NCBI RefSeq assembly: GCF_000494755.1
Contig: NC_022657.1
Location: 2,208,001 to 2,272,000, forward strand
Direction: 5' to 3'
DNA length: 64,000 bases
Origin: Amorphoplanes friuliensis DSM 7358
GTDB lineage: Bacteria > Actinomycetota > Actinomycetes > Mycobacteriales > Micromonosporaceae
Of the stretch, positions 15,329-24,458 are shown in pieces. The notes under the pieces were generated by a model. That model searched no databases. It was not told the origin of the DNA and worked only from the letters and a program-made list of their open reading frames with translations. Every line of letters begins with the position of its first letter. The stretch's first letter is position 1. The position numbers and the translations under genes were made by a program.

Positions 15329-17167
15329 CTAGAGAGCGAGGATGCGGTCCAGGAACTCGCGGTAGCCACGCATCGCCATGCGCATGCTCTCGGTGTCCGG
15401 GGTGGCGGTGCCGCGCAGCGGGTCCAGGTCGTCGCGCTCGGCCAGCATCGACTCGGTCAGCTCGTGCACGGCCTCGGTGAGCAGGTCGTGGGCCCGGGTC
15501 AGGGCGGCCACCGGGTCGTCGACGAACTGTGCCTTGACCTCGTGCCACTCCGCCCGGAACTGCTCGCTGGCGGCGTCCTCCCAGAAGGTGATCGACGTTT
15601 CGTTCACGTCTCCCGGGCGCAGCGGGGCGTCGACGGCGTCGGACTCGGCGGTGCGGGCCGACCGGCGCCCGGCCGAGGCCTCGTTGGCGTCGTCGAGGTT
15701 CGCCGCCCGGCGCGGGGCCGGGGTGCGGAACTCGTCGTCGTCCTCCCGGCTGCGGCGCCCGCCGGCCGGGCTGACCGGCACCGCGGCGCTGCCGGAGGCG
15801 CCGGCACGAGGGCCGGTGGCCCAGCCGGTCGGCTCGAGCCGCGTCGGGACGTTGTCGGCGCTGGGGGCGTGCGGCACGGACCGGGTGGCCTGCGGCTGCT
15901 CACTGGTCGGCGCGGAGCCGGCCTGAGCGGCGGCAGCCTGAGCGGCGGCCGGCGGTGTGCTGACCGGGCGGCCCGGCATCGGCACGGGGACCTGCGCCGA
16001 CCCCGTTGCTGACCCGGACCCCGCGGGCTGGGCGCTGACCGGGCGGCTCTGCTGCACCGGCGGCGCGCTGCTGGGCACCGGCGTGCCCGGGTCGAGCGGG
16101 TGGGCCTGGTCGAGCGGGTGGACCTGGTCCAGCGGGTGCACCGGCGCGGGCTGGGTGGTCTGCGACTGGGCGGCCTGCGACTGGACGACCTGCGACTGGG
16201 CGGCCGGGCTGCTCACCGGCGCGGAGCCGGACGCCTGCGGCGCGAACGGTGACGGTGCGAACGGCGTGGCGGGCGCGTCCTCCTCGGCCGGGGCGAACGG
16301 CGACCGGGCCGGGGCCGGGGTGTCGTTGCCGGTGGGCGCGAACGGCGACCGGGAACCCGGTCCCGCGTCACTGCCCATCGCGAACGGGGCCCGAGGCGCG
16401 GCCTCGTCACCACCCATGGCGAACGGCGGCCGCGGAGCTGGATCGGGTGCCGTGAACGGGCGCGGCGCGCCGTCGTCACCGGCCCCGAACGACGGGCGCG
16501 GTGCGTTGTCACCGGCTGCGAACGGCGGGCGCTGAGTGTTGTCGCCGGCTGCGAACGGCGGGCGCGGTGCGTTGTCACCGGCTGCGAACGGCGAGTGCGG
16601 TGCGTTGTCGCCGGCCGGGAACGGCGGACGGGGGGTGCCCTCGTCGCCGGACGGGGCGAACGGCGAGCGGGACCCCGGCGCCGGGCTGCTGCCCGGACCG
16701 GCCGCGCCGTTGGTGATCGGGGCGCCGCCGTGACGGGGACCGGCCTCGCCGTTGCGGTGACCGTTGGTCTCGGCGGGCGGGAAGCCGCCCTGGTTGGTCC
16801 AGCGGGAGCCGTTGGAACCGCCGAGCAGGGCGTCGGCCGGGCGGCGCGAGCCGAGGGCGACCATCTGCGTGTCGCTGGTCAGCGCCGGGTGCGGCCGGGC
16901 CGGAGCGAACGGGCTCTGCTCGTCGGCGCCGTGCTGATCATCCTGCGGCTGGGACTGCTGATCGCTCACCTGCGGGTGCTCCCCGGTCGGGCCGGCGGCG
17001 CCGGCTGGGTGGTCGGACGCGGGCGCCGCGGCGCCGGCTGCCCCGGGGGGCGCGTCCGGATCCTCATCGGACTGCCGCTGGGCCGGCGCGGGCGTCCCGT
17101 GGACCGGCCAGAAGCGGCCGAGGCCGCGTGACTGCCGGTTGTGGTCGGGCTCGGACGTCGGCTCCAT
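15329..17167 (-). CDS. Long proline-rich repeat protein with conserved C-terminal domain
   Basis: This 612-residue protein has no signal peptide or membrane segment. Residues about 20-490 are low-complexity (Pro/Ala/Gly/Gln), including five 11-residue units of the form [11 protein letters not shown] and runs of SPFAP. The last 85 residues form a folded domain ([35 protein letters not shown], then a helical [17 protein letters not shown]) like those ending many actinobacterial hypothetical proteins. A disordered arm plus helical tail suggests a scaffold or cell-surface-associated role, but no function can be assigned. It is divergent from hisI and has its own terminator. Confidence 0.75.
   Translation of the reverse strand: MEPTSEPDHNRQSRGLGRFWPVHGTPAPAQRQSDEDPDAPPGAAGAAAPASDHPAGAAGPTGEHPQVSDQQSQPQDDQHGADEQSPFAPARPHPALTSDTQMVALGSRRPADALLGGSNGSRWTNQGGFPPAETNGHRNGEAGPRHGGAPITNGAAGPGSSPAPGSRSPFAPSGDEGTPRPPFPAGDNAPHSPFAAGDNAPRPPFAAGDNTQRPPFAAGDNAPRPSFGAGDDGAPRPFTAPDPAPRPPFAMGGDEAAPRAPFAMGSDAGPGSRSPFAPTGNDTPAPARSPFAPAEEDAPATPFAPSPFAPQASGSAPVSSPAAQSQVVQSQAAQSQTTQPAPVHPLDQVHPLDQAHPLDPGTPVPSSAPPVQQSRPVSAQPAGSGSATGSAQVPVPMPGRPVSTPPAAAQAAAAQAGSAPTSEQPQATRSVPHAPSADNVPTRLEPTGWATGPRAGASGSAAVPVSPAGGRRSREDDDEFRTPAPRRAANLDDANEASAGRRSARTAESDAVDAPLRPGDVNETSITFWEDAASEQFRAEWHEVKAQFVDDPVAALTRAHDLLTEAVHELTESMLAERDDLDPLRGTATPDTESMRMAMRGYREFLDRILAL
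16472..16636 (-). repeat. 33-bp in-frame tandem repeat, five units
   Basis: Units begin at 16472, 16505, 16538, 16571 and 16604 with a strict 33-bp period and core GTTGTCACCGGCTGCGAACG. They encode the 11-residue repeat of the proline-rich protein. The near-identity of the inner units at DNA level suggests recent expansion by slippage or recombination. Confidence 0.85.
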
Positions 17168-17376
17168 CGGTTCAAGACTCCCGTTCCAGTGGCGGCGCGA
17201 CCCGCACGCCCGAGGGCGGTGCGGACAGCGGGCGCGGCACCCGGGCAGGCACAGCGCACGACGACGGTACCGTCCAGAGCCGTCCGGTCACACCCCCGGT
17301 GCGGGTCCGTGACCGGATCGTGGGCTACAGGTACGCGCTGGTGGACGGTGAGGGCAGGTGCGGGACAATTGACGCT

Positions 17377-17769
17377 GTGCCCGCAACTGACCTTGTGAAC
17401 GGACCTGTCTCCGCGCTGGACCCGGCCGTCGCCGCCCGTCTGCGCCGCTCCTCCGACGGCCTGGTGGCCGCGATCGTCCAGGAGGCCGGCACGGGTGACG
17501 TGCTGATGCTGGCGTGGATGGACGACGAGGCGCTGCACCGCACGCTGACCTCGGGCCGGGCCACCTACTGGTCCCGCAGCCGCCAGGAGTACTGGGTGAA
17601 GGGCGCCACGTCCGGCCACCACCAGTACGTGAAATCGGTCTCGCTGGACTGCGACGGCGACGCGCTGCTGGTCACGGTCGAGCAGGTCGGGGCGGCCTGC
17701 CACACCGGCACGCACACCTGCTTCTCCGACAACCTGCCCGTGACCGACGGAGAAGGGGCGCGCGCATGA
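17377..17769 (+). CDS. hisI: Phosphoribosyl-AMP cyclohydrolase
   Basis: The 130-residue enzyme opens the adenine ring of PR-AMP in the third step of histidine synthesis. Hallmarks are [32 protein letters not shown], the metal-binding DCDGDALLV and CHTGTHTCF. Length is normal for the stand-alone cyclohydrolase without a HisE domain. The start is GTG 17377: a -10-like GACAAT 7 nt upstream suggests a leaderless mRNA, and upstream residues are not family-like. Its stop overlaps trpE (ATGA, 17766-17769), so histidine and tryptophan genes are co-translated here. Confidence 0.93.
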   Translation: MPATDLVNGPVSALDPAVAARLRRSSDGLVAAIVQEAGTGDVLMLAWMDDEALHRTLTSGRATYWSRSRQEYWVKGATSGHHQYVKSVSLDCDGDALLVTVEQVGAACHTGTHTCFSDNLPVTDGEGARA

Positions 17770-19310
17770 CGACCACCGGTGCGGTTTCACCCGATGAGGA
17801 CGCCTTTGTCATGCAGGCCTCGCGGCGCCGGGTCGTGCCGGTCACCCGCCGGCTGCTGGCCGACGGCGAGACTCCGGTCGGTGTCTACCGCAAGCTGGCC
17901 GGCGGGCCGGGGACCTTCCTGCTCGAGTCGGCCGAGCAGGGTGCCGGCTCCGCCGCCTGGTCGCGCTACTCGTTCATCGGTGTCCGCAGTGCGGCCACGC
18001 TGGTCGAGCGCGACGGTCAGGCCGCCTGGCTGGGTAGCCCGCCTGACGGCGTACCGGTGGACGGGGATCCGGTGGTCGCCCTGCGGGAGACCGTCGCGGC
18101 CCTGGCCGCCCCTGAGGAGCCCGGTACGGGCGACGATCTCCCCCCGCTGACCGGAGGCATGGTCGGCTATCTCAGTTACGACCTGATCCGCCGCTTCGAG
18201 CGTCTGCCGGCGACCGCCACCGACGACGTGCCGCTGCCCGAGCTGGGCATGATGCTGGCGACCGACCTGGTCGTGCTGGACCACTACGACGGCTCGGCGA
18301 TCCTGGTCGCCAACGCCGTCCTGCCCGCCGGGGCCGATGAGGCGGCGGCCCGCGCCGGTTATCACCAGGCGGTCGGGCGGCTCGACGCGATGACCACCGC
18401 GCTGTCGCGGCCCACCCCGCCGATGATCTCCACGGTCGAGCGGGTGCCGGCCGGTGAGGTGGTCAGCCGGACCGCGCCGGGCGACTACCAGAAGGCGGTC
18501 GAGACGGCCAAGGAGGCGATCCGGGCGGGGGAGTGCTTCCAGATCGTCGTCGCGCAGCGTTTCGAGCGGCCCACCGACGCCGACCCGCTGGACGTCTACC
18601 GGGTGCTGCGGGCGACCAACCCGAGCCCGTACATGTACCTGCTGCGTTTCGACGACTTCGACATCGTCGGCTCGTCGCCCGAGGCACACCTCAAGGTCAG
18701 CGCCGAGGAGGGCGGGGTGCGCCGCGCCCTGCTGCACCCGATCGCCGGCACCCGGTGGCGCGGTGCCACGCCCGAGCAGGACAACGCGCTCGCGGCCGAA
18801 CTGCTGGCCGACCCCAAGGAACGCTCCGAGCACGTGATGCTGGTCGACCTGGGCCGCAACGACCTGGGCCGGGTCTGCCGGGCGGGCACGGTCGAGGTGC
18901 CCGACTTCGCCCGCATCGAGCGGTACAGCCACGTCATGCACATCGTCTCGACCGTGGTCGGTGAGCTGCGCGAGGACCGGACGGCGTTCGACGCCCTGGC
19001 CGCGACGTTCCCGGCGGGCACACTCTCCGGCGCGCCCAAGGTCCGGGCCATGGAGATCATCGAGAGCCTCGAGCCCACCCGCCGAGGCCTGTACGGCGGC
19101 ACGGTCGGCTACTTCGGCTTCGCGGGCGACATGGACATGGCGATCGCGATCCGCACCGCACTGCTGCGGAACGGTACGGCCTACGTCGGCGCCGGTGCGG
19201 GCATCGTGGCCGACTCCGATCCGGCCGCCGAGGAGCAGGAGACCCGCAACAAGGCCGCCGCAGTCCTGGCCGCGATCGCCGCCGCCGAGACTTTGCGCGC
19301 GGCCCGCTGA
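17766..19310 (+). CDS. trpE: Anthranilate synthase component I
   Basis: This 514-residue chorismate-binding enzyme converts chorismate to anthranilate, using ammonia from a separate glutaminase subunit. The feedback site LLES is present ([10 protein letters not shown], about residue 55). The catalytic C-terminal domain carries [45 protein letters not shown] and [10 protein letters not shown]. The gene is coupled by overlaps to hisI upstream and to a Trp-associated membrane protein downstream (TGATG). No trpG or trpD is in the window, so these must lie elsewhere. Confidence 0.95.
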   Translation: MTTTGAVSPDEDAFVMQASRRRVVPVTRRLLADGETPVGVYRKLAGGPGTFLLESAEQGAGSAAWSRYSFIGVRSAATLVERDGQAAWLGSPPDGVPVDGDPVVALRETVAALAAPEEPGTGDDLPPLTGGMVGYLSYDLIRRFERLPATATDDVPLPELGMMLATDLVVLDHYDGSAILVANAVLPAGADEAAARAGYHQAVGRLDAMTTALSRPTPPMISTVERVPAGEVVSRTAPGDYQKAVETAKEAIRAGECFQIVVAQRFERPTDADPLDVYRVLRATNPSPYMYLLRFDDFDIVGSSPEAHLKVSAEEGGVRRALLHPIAGTRWRGATPEQDNALAAELLADPKERSEHVMLVDLGRNDLGRVCRAGTVEVPDFARIERYSHVMHIVSTVVGELREDRTAFDALAATFPAGTLSGAPKVRAMEIIESLEPTRRGLYGGTVGYFGFAGDMDMAIAIRTALLRNGTAYVGAGAGIVADSDPAAEEQETRNKAAAVLAAIAAAETLRAAR

Positions 19311-19849
19311 TGACACCCCGGCGCCGGTTGACCTCGACCGTGCTGTTCTGCCTGGCGGGCGCCGGGCTCGCGGTGTACGCCGTCACGCGTACCTGGTCGG
19401 AGGTCGTGACCGAACGGCCCGGACTGTCCGCGCTGAGGGCGATCCGGACGGGCGCGGACCTGGAGCCGTGGGTCATCGGCCTGGCACTGGTGGCCCTGGC
19501 CGGTGCGGGCGCGCTGCTGGCCACCCGCGGGATCGTGCGCCGGGTGCTCGGCGGGCTGCTGGCCCTGGCCGGGCTGGGTGTCGCCGCGGGCGCGATCGCG
19601 GGACGAGCCGGCCTCGACACCGGCTCGGCGGGTGCGGGCGGTGTGATCTGGCCGGTGCTGTGCGTGCTGGGTGGTCTGCTGATCGTGCTCGGCGGCCTGT
19701 CAGCTGTCCGCTACGGCCACGAGTGGCCGGCGATGGGTGCGCGTTACGAGCGCCGTGTCAGTGCCGACCAGGTGGAGGTCGATCAGCGGGTGGACACCAG
19801 AGCGGTCTGGGAAGCCCTCGACCGCGGGGACGATCCGACCGCGCGCTGA
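19310..19849 (+). CDS. Trp-operon-associated membrane protein (TIGR02234 type)
   Basis: The 179-residue protein has four predicted helices (about 9-25, 52-72, 76-95 and 105-128). A loop with AVTRTWSEVVTERPGLSALRAIRTG after helix 1 and a charged tail (RYGHEWPAMGARYE) are typical of the actinobacterial membrane protein that follows trpE. Function is unknown. Its ATG overlaps the trpE stop by one base. The last 67 bp lie antisense to a small minus-strand gene. Confidence 0.88.
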   Translation: MTPRRRLTSTVLFCLAGAGLAVYAVTRTWSEVVTERPGLSALRAIRTGADLEPWVIGLALVALAGAGALLATRGIVRRVLGGLLALAGLGVAAGAIAGRAGLDTGSAGAGGVIWPVLCVLGGLLIVLGGLSAVRYGHEWPAMGARYERRVSADQVEVDQRVDTRAVWEALDRGDDPTAR

Positions 19850-20070
19850 TCGGTGCGCGGACGGGCGGCCAGCGCGGCGACCATCGCGTCCATGTCGGCG
19901 CGGGCCTGGGCCCGGGCCCGGTCGGCGCAGATCGCGGCCCACGCGTTGCCCTGAGCGGTGCGCACGTTGGCGTCACCGACCACACGGCGCTCGACACCGG
20001 CGACAAGATCCGCGGCCGCCGCGACAACAGCGCGGGAGACGGCGACGAATCCAACCTCTGCAGCAGCCAT
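19783..20070 (-). CDS. Small Ala-rich hypothetical protein
   Basis: This is a 95-residue reading frame with GGAG 6 nt before ATG 20070. It is an alpha-helical, Ala/Arg-rich protein (RAVVAAAADLVAGVERRVVG, AWAAICADRARAQARADMDA) with no membrane segment. Codon use looks normal and the helical heptad pattern supports real coding. It lies in the trp gap on the opposite strand, and its 3' end overlaps the membrane protein gene by 67 bp. Two 15-bp direct repeats sit at its promoter. Family not recognised. Confidence 0.5.
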   Translation of the reverse strand: MAAAEVGFVAVSRAVVAAAADLVAGVERRVVGDANVRTAQGNAWAAICADRARAQARADMDAMVAALAARPRTDQRAVGSSPRSRASQTALVSTR

Positions 20071-20079
20071 GGTCACTCC

Positions 20080-20111
20080 ATGTCTCGAACCGGGATATGT
20101 CTCGAACCGGG
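20080..20111. repeat. Two perfect 15-bp direct repeats upstream of the small minus-strand gene
   Basis: ATGTCTCGAACCGGG occurs at 20080-20094 and again at 20097-20111, separated by AT. The centre-to-centre distance is 17 bp. The pair begins 9 bp upstream of the ATG at 20070, a position that suits a regulator-binding or promoter element. Confidence 0.7.
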
Positions 20112-20263
20112 GGCCGGCGTTCCGCGACGCCGCGGACCAGTTTGCCCGACGCTGATGATGCCGGAGTCGTATTTCCGAACCGTGACGCCACCGTCAACGC
20201 CGGATGGGGTCAGCCGATCATCCAGGGGGTCCCAGCTAGCCGCGAGAGACGCAGGAGGAGGAT

Positions 20264-20320
20264 GTGACCGAGGAGACACATGCCACCCGGCAGGGCATTA
20301 TGCCGCAGCCCATCTCGTGA
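20264..20320 (+). CDS. Possible 18-residue leader peptide ahead of trpC
   Basis: A GTG at 20264 follows a very strong ribosome-binding run (AGGAGGAG, 20253-20260) and opens an 18-codon frame ending TGA at 20318: VTEETHATRQGIMPQPIS. It lies 82 bp before trpC on the same strand. It contains no Trp codon, so it is not a classical trp attenuator peptide. The strong ribosome-binding site with no longer gene after it is what supports it. Confidence 0.4.
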   Translation: MTEETHATRQGIMPQPIS

Positions 20321-20402
20321 GGCGCGCCATACCCCGGGGGGCTGGACCTGTCGGCGGCCACCTAGCATCGGGCCGAGGACACCCGGAGAGGGGAGTCATT
20401 AG

Positions 20403-21272
20403 GTGACATCCGATCAGGCTGAAGCGGGCAGTGGCGGACCCGCGGAGCGTGGTGCGGGACCGCAGAACGTGCTCGAGGAGATCCTCGCCGGAGTGCGCGA
20501 GGACGTCGCGGCCCGGCAGGAACAGCTCTCGCTGGAGCAGGTGCGTGATCTCGCGGCGGCGGCTCCGCCCGCGATCGACGCGTACGCGGCCCTGCGCAAG
20601 CCCGGCGTGGCGGTGATCGCGGAGGTCAAGCGGTCGTCGCCGTCGAAGGGCGCGCTGGCTGACATCCCGGACCCGGCGGAGCTCGCCGGTGAGTACGCGG
20701 CGGGTGGCGCCCGCTGCATCAGCGTGCTCACCGAGGGCCGCTGGTTCGGCGGTTCGCTGGAGGACCTGGCCGCGGTGCGTGCTGCCGTGCAGGTGCCGGT
20801 GCTGCGCAAGGACTTCGTCGTCTCCAGCTACCAGATCCACGAGGCGCGGGCGCACGGCGCGGACCTCGTCCTGCTCATCGTGGCGGCCCTGGAGCAGAAC
20901 GTGCTCATGGGCCTGCTCGAGCGCATCGAGTCGCTGGGCATGACGGCCCTCGTCGAGGTGCACAACGAGGAGGAGGCCGACCGGGCCCTGGACGCGGGGG
21001 CTCAGGTGATCGGCGTCAACGCCCGTGACCTGCGCACCCTCGAGGTGGACCGGTCCGTCTTCGAGCGGATCGCACCGGGCCTGCCCAACAACGTCGTGAA
21101 GATCGCCGAGTCCGGCGTGCGGGGCCCGCACGACCTGATCCGGTACGCGTCGGCCGGCGCGGACGCCGTGCTGGTCGGTGAGGGTCTGGTGACCAAGAAG
21201 AGCCCGCGTGACGCCGTCGCCGAGCTCGTCAACGCCGGTAACCACCCGGCGACACCCCGGCCCGTGCGATGA
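20403..21272 (+). CDS. trpC: Indole-3-glycerol phosphate synthase
   Basis: The 289-residue TIM-barrel enzyme closes the indole ring of CdRP. It shows the N-terminal [18 protein letters not shown], the catalytic lysine strand [47 protein letters not shown] and KIAESGVRG. It is mono-functional, with no TrpF domain. GTG 20403 starts a short extra N-terminal tail of about 20 residues. The stop overlaps trpB by 4 bp, giving the coupled run trpC-trpB-trpA. Confidence 0.96.
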   Translation: MTSDQAEAGSGGPAERGAGPQNVLEEILAGVREDVAARQEQLSLEQVRDLAAAAPPAIDAYAALRKPGVAVIAEVKRSSPSKGALADIPDPAELAGEYAAGGARCISVLTEGRWFGGSLEDLAAVRAAVQVPVLRKDFVVSSYQIHEARAHGADLVLLIVAALEQNVLMGLLERIESLGMTALVEVHNEEEADRALDAGAQVIGVNARDLRTLEVDRSVFERIAPGLPNNVVKIAESGVRGPHDLIRYASAGADAVLVGEGLVTKKSPRDAVAELVNAGNHPATPRPVR

Positions 21273-22510
21273 GCGCGCCGGTCCTGCCGGACCTCGCCGG
21301 GCACTTCGGCCGGTACGGCGGACGTTTTGTCCCCGAGGCGCTGGTCCGTGCGCTCGACGAGCTCGACGCGGCGTACCGGACGGCGAAGACCGACCCGGTC
21401 TTCCAGGAGCGGTTCACGGGTCTGCTGCGTGACTACGCGGGCACCCCGTCGCTGCTCTACAAGGCCGACCGGCTCTCCGCCGCGATCGGCGCCGAGGTGC
21501 TGCTCAAGCGCGAGGACCTGAACCACACGGGCGCCCACAAGGTGCGCAACGTGCTGGGTCAGGCCCTGCTGGCCAAGCAGATGGGCAAGCCGCGGGTCAT
21601 CGCCGAGACCGGCGCCGGGCAGCACGGTGTCGCCAGTGCCACGGCGGCCGCGCTGCTCGACCTCGAGTGTGTGGTCTACATGGGCGAGATGGACACCGAG
21701 CGGCAGGCGCTGAACGTCGCGCGCATGCGCATGCTCGGCGCCACCGTGATCCCGGTGACGAACGGTTCACGCACGCTCAAGGACGCGCTCAACGAGGCCC
21801 TGCGCGACTGGGTCTCCAGCGTCGACACCACGCACTACCTGCTGGGCACCGCCGCCGGACCGCACCCGTTCCCGGAGATCGTCCGCGACTTCGTGGGCGG
21901 CATCGGCATCGAGGCGCGCGCCCAGTGCCTGGAGAAGATCGGCCGGCTGCCCGACGCGGTCGCGGCCTGCGTCGGCGGTGGCTCCAACGCCATCGGCATC
22001 TTCCACGCGTTCGTCCCCGACGAGTCCGTGCGCCTGTTCGGCTTCGAGGCCGGCGGTGACGGCGTCGAGACCGGGCGGCACGCCGCGTCCATCACCGGCG
22101 GCTCGGCGGGTGTGCTCCACGGCGCCCGCACGTACGTGCTGCAGGACGAGGACGGCCAGACGGTCGAGTCGCACTCGATCTCGGCGGGCCTGGACTACCC
22201 GGGTGTCGGCCCGGAGCACGCCTGGCTGCACGACACCGGCCGCGCGGTCTACGAGCCCGTCACCGACGACGAGGCGATGGCCGCGTTCCAGCTGCTGTGC
22301 CGCACCGAGGGCATCATCCCGGCGATCGAGAGCGCGCACGCCCTGGCCGGCGCCGCGCGCATCGTGCCGCGGCTGACCGAGGAGCTCGGCCGGACGCCGA
22401 CGATCGTCATCAACCTGTCCGGCCGCGGTGACAAGGACGTGCACACCGCGGGCGCCTACTTCGGCATCCTCGACGAGGTCGAGACGATCGTTCCGGGGGA
22501 GAATTCTTGA
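21269..22510 (+). CDS. trpB: Tryptophan synthase beta chain
   Basis: This 413-residue PLP enzyme joins indole and serine. The N-terminal [15 protein letters not shown], the PLP lysine in [11 protein letters not shown] (Lys at about residue 90), [10 protein letters not shown], the phosphate-binding [12 protein letters not shown] and the terminal NLSGRGDKD are all intact, as is the [13 protein letters not shown] loop. It is the TrpB1 type that pairs with TrpA. It overlaps trpC and trpA by 4 bp each. Confidence 0.97.
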   Translation: MSAPVLPDLAGHFGRYGGRFVPEALVRALDELDAAYRTAKTDPVFQERFTGLLRDYAGTPSLLYKADRLSAAIGAEVLLKREDLNHTGAHKVRNVLGQALLAKQMGKPRVIAETGAGQHGVASATAAALLDLECVVYMGEMDTERQALNVARMRMLGATVIPVTNGSRTLKDALNEALRDWVSSVDTTHYLLGTAAGPHPFPEIVRDFVGGIGIEARAQCLEKIGRLPDAVAACVGGGSNAIGIFHAFVPDESVRLFGFEAGGDGVETGRHAASITGGSAGVLHGARTYVLQDEDGQTVESHSISAGLDYPGVGPEHAWLHDTGRAVYEPVTDDEAMAAFQLLCRTEGIIPAIESAHALAGAARIVPRLTEELGRTPTIVINLSGRGDKDVHTAGAYFGILDEVETIVPGENS

Positions 22511-23310
22511 GCATCTCCGAGACCTTCGGCAAGGCGAAGGCCGAGGGGCGGGCGGTGCTCGTCGGCTGCATGCCCGCGGGCTTCCCGACCGTCGACGACA
22601 GCATCAAGTCGATGGTCGCCATGGCCGAGGCGGGCTGTGACGTCATCGAGGTCGAGCTGCCGTACTCCGACCCGGTCATGGACGGCCCGGTCATCCAGAA
22701 GGCCAGCGACATCGCGCTCGCCGCGGGTGTCCGCACCAAGGACACGCTGCGCATCATCGAGGCGGTCGCGAACGCGGGCGCCACGGTCGTGCTGATGACC
22801 TACTGGAACCCCGTCGAGAAGTACGGCGTGGACGCGTTCGCCCGCGACCTCGCCGCGGCCGGCGCGACCGGCATGATCACGCCGGACCTCATCCCGGACG
22901 AGGCCCAGGAGTGGATCGCCGCCGCCGACCGGTACGCGATCGACCGCACCTTCCTCGTCTCGCCGTCCTCGACCGACGACCGGCTGGCGATGACCGTCAA
23001 CCAGTGCCGCGGTTTCGTCTACGCGACCGCGTTGATGGGCGTCACCGGTGCCCGCACGCAGGTCTCGTCGCAGGCGCCGGAGCTCGTCGAGCGGATCCGC
23101 GCGGTGGACCCGGAGATGCCGGTCGGTGTCGGTCTGGGTGTCGGCACGGGCGCCCAGGCGGCCGAGGTGGCCGCGTTCGCCGACGGTGTGATCGTCGGCA
23201 GCGCCCTGATCCGGTGCGTCCTGGACGCTCCCGACCGGGGCACCGGGCTGGACCGGCTCCGCGCGCTCAGTGCCGAGCTCGCAGAAGGTGTCCGGGCGGC
23301 ACGGTCCTGA
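22507..23310 (+). CDS. trpA: Tryptophan synthase alpha chain
   Basis: The 267-residue TIM barrel cleaves indole-3-glycerol phosphate and channels indole to TrpB. Catalytic acids are in [19 protein letters not shown] (Glu and Asp). Loop 6 region [20 protein letters not shown] and [11 protein letters not shown] are present. Start TTG 22507 overlaps the trpB stop (TTGA), an obligate coupling arrangement suited to the alpha2-beta2 complex. It is the last trp gene; lgt follows 37 bp later from its own promoter. Confidence 0.96.
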   Translation: MSISETFGKAKAEGRAVLVGCMPAGFPTVDDSIKSMVAMAEAGCDVIEVELPYSDPVMDGPVIQKASDIALAAGVRTKDTLRIIEAVANAGATVVLMTYWNPVEKYGVDAFARDLAAAGATGMITPDLIPDEAQEWIAAADRYAIDRTFLVSPSSTDDRLAMTVNQCRGFVYATALMGVTGARTQVSSQAPELVERIRAVDPEMPVGVGLGVGTGAQAAEVAAFADGVIVGSALIRCVLDAPDRGTGLDRLRALSAELAEGVRAARS

Positions 23311-23313
23311 TGC

Positions 23314-23341
23314 TTGCTGTGTCAGCTTCCGGCGGTAGGGT
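23314..23341 (+). promoter_or_regulatory. Promoter of lgt, leaderless type
   Basis: TTGCTG (23314-23319), a 16-bp spacer and TAGGGT (23336-23341) lie 6 bp before GTG 23348. This puts the transcription start at or next to the start codon. No ribosome-binding site is visible. Confidence 0.55.
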
Positions 23342-23347
23342 GCCCGC

Positions 23348-24430
23348 GTGAACATGGCCGCCATCCCCAGCCCCACGACCTCGGTCTGGCACCTCCTCGG
23401 ACTGCCGATCCGGGCGTACGCCCTCTGCATCGTCGCGGGCATCGTCGTCGGTGTCCTCGTCATGGAGTACAGGTTGCGGCGCCGCGGTGTCGCACCGTGG
23501 GCCTCGCTGGACATGGCGGTGTGGGCGGTGCCGTTCGGCATCATCGGCGCCCGGATCTACCACGTGATCACCTCCCCGGGTGAGTACTTCGGCTCCGGCG
23601 GCGACCCGATCCGCATCTTCCAGATCTGGGAGGGCGGTCTCGGCATCTGGGGTGCCGTCGCCGGTGGCGCGCTCGGCGCCTGGCTCGCCGCCCGCCAGCT
23701 CGGACTCCCGCTGAGCGTCTTCGCCGACGCGGCCGCCCCGGCGCTGCCGTTGTCGCAGGCGATCGGCCGCATCGGCAACTGGTTCAACAACGAGCTCTAC
23801 GGCGCCGTCACGAGCCTGCCGTGGGGTCTGCGGGTCCACGACATGGACCGGTCCAACCCGGGTCACGCCACCGTCATCGACGGCAAGGCCGTGACCCTGC
23901 CGGACCTCTACCACCCGACGTTCCTCTACGAGCTGATCTGGAACGTCGGTGTCGCCGGGCTGGTCTTCCTGCTCGACCGCAAGTTCAAGTTCGGGCGCGG
24001 CCGGGCGTTCGCGGTCTACGTGATGGCCTACACCGTGGGTCGCGGCTGGATCGAGATGCTGCGCGTCGACGACGCCAACCACTTCTTCGGCATCCGCCTC
24101 AACGTCTTCACCTCGGTCATCGTCTTCCTCGGCGCGCTGATCTACTTCCTGCTGGTCAAGGGCCCCCGCGAGTACGTCGTCCCGATCGACGCGCCCGACA
24201 CCGCGCCCGAGCCGGCCGCGGAGAGCGACGTGTCCCAGGTCGACGTCGGGAGCGGCCCGGCGGTGGCCAAGACCCCGAAGGCCTACCAGGTGGTCAGCGA
24301 AGACCGCTTCCACGAGTACGAACGCACGGGCGCGCTGCCCCCGGCCGAGCCCGTGACCGTACCTGCCGACGAGCCCGCGGACACCGGCGACGACAAGTCG
24401 TCCGCGTCCGCCTCCGCCGACGAGCACTGA
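23348..24430 (+). CDS. lgt: Phosphatidylglycerol:prolipoprotein diacylglyceryl transferase
   Basis: The 360-residue membrane enzyme adds diacylglycerol to the lipobox Cys of prolipoproteins. About seven helices are predicted. Essential motifs are IIGARIYHVIT, the Lgt signature IGRIGNWFNNELYG, and the C-terminal YTVGRGWIEMLRVDDAN. A hydrophilic acidic tail of about 80 residues (280-360) is longer than in E. coli Lgt and is common in actinobacteria. The trpA-lgt neighbourhood is conserved in this phylum. At least two lipoproteins in the window (43122 and 48068) would be its substrates. Confidence 0.95.
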   Translation: MNMAAIPSPTTSVWHLLGLPIRAYALCIVAGIVVGVLVMEYRLRRRGVAPWASLDMAVWAVPFGIIGARIYHVITSPGEYFGSGGDPIRIFQIWEGGLGIWGAVAGGALGAWLAARQLGLPLSVFADAAAPALPLSQAIGRIGNWFNNELYGAVTSLPWGLRVHDMDRSNPGHATVIDGKAVTLPDLYHPTFLYELIWNVGVAGLVFLLDRKFKFGRGRAFAVYVMAYTVGRGWIEMLRVDDANHFFGIRLNVFTSVIVFLGALIYFLLVKGPREYVVPIDAPDTAPEPAAESDVSQVDVGSGPAVAKTPKAYQVVSEDRFHEYERTGALPPAEPVTVPADEPADTGDDKSSASASADEH

Positions 24431-24458
24431 CCGCCCGGCCCCGGCGGACGGCGGCGGC

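Noticed and set aside
20300..20320. Classical trp attenuator leader peptide before trpC
   Set aside because: The short frame has no Trp codons and no convincing alternative hairpins were found.
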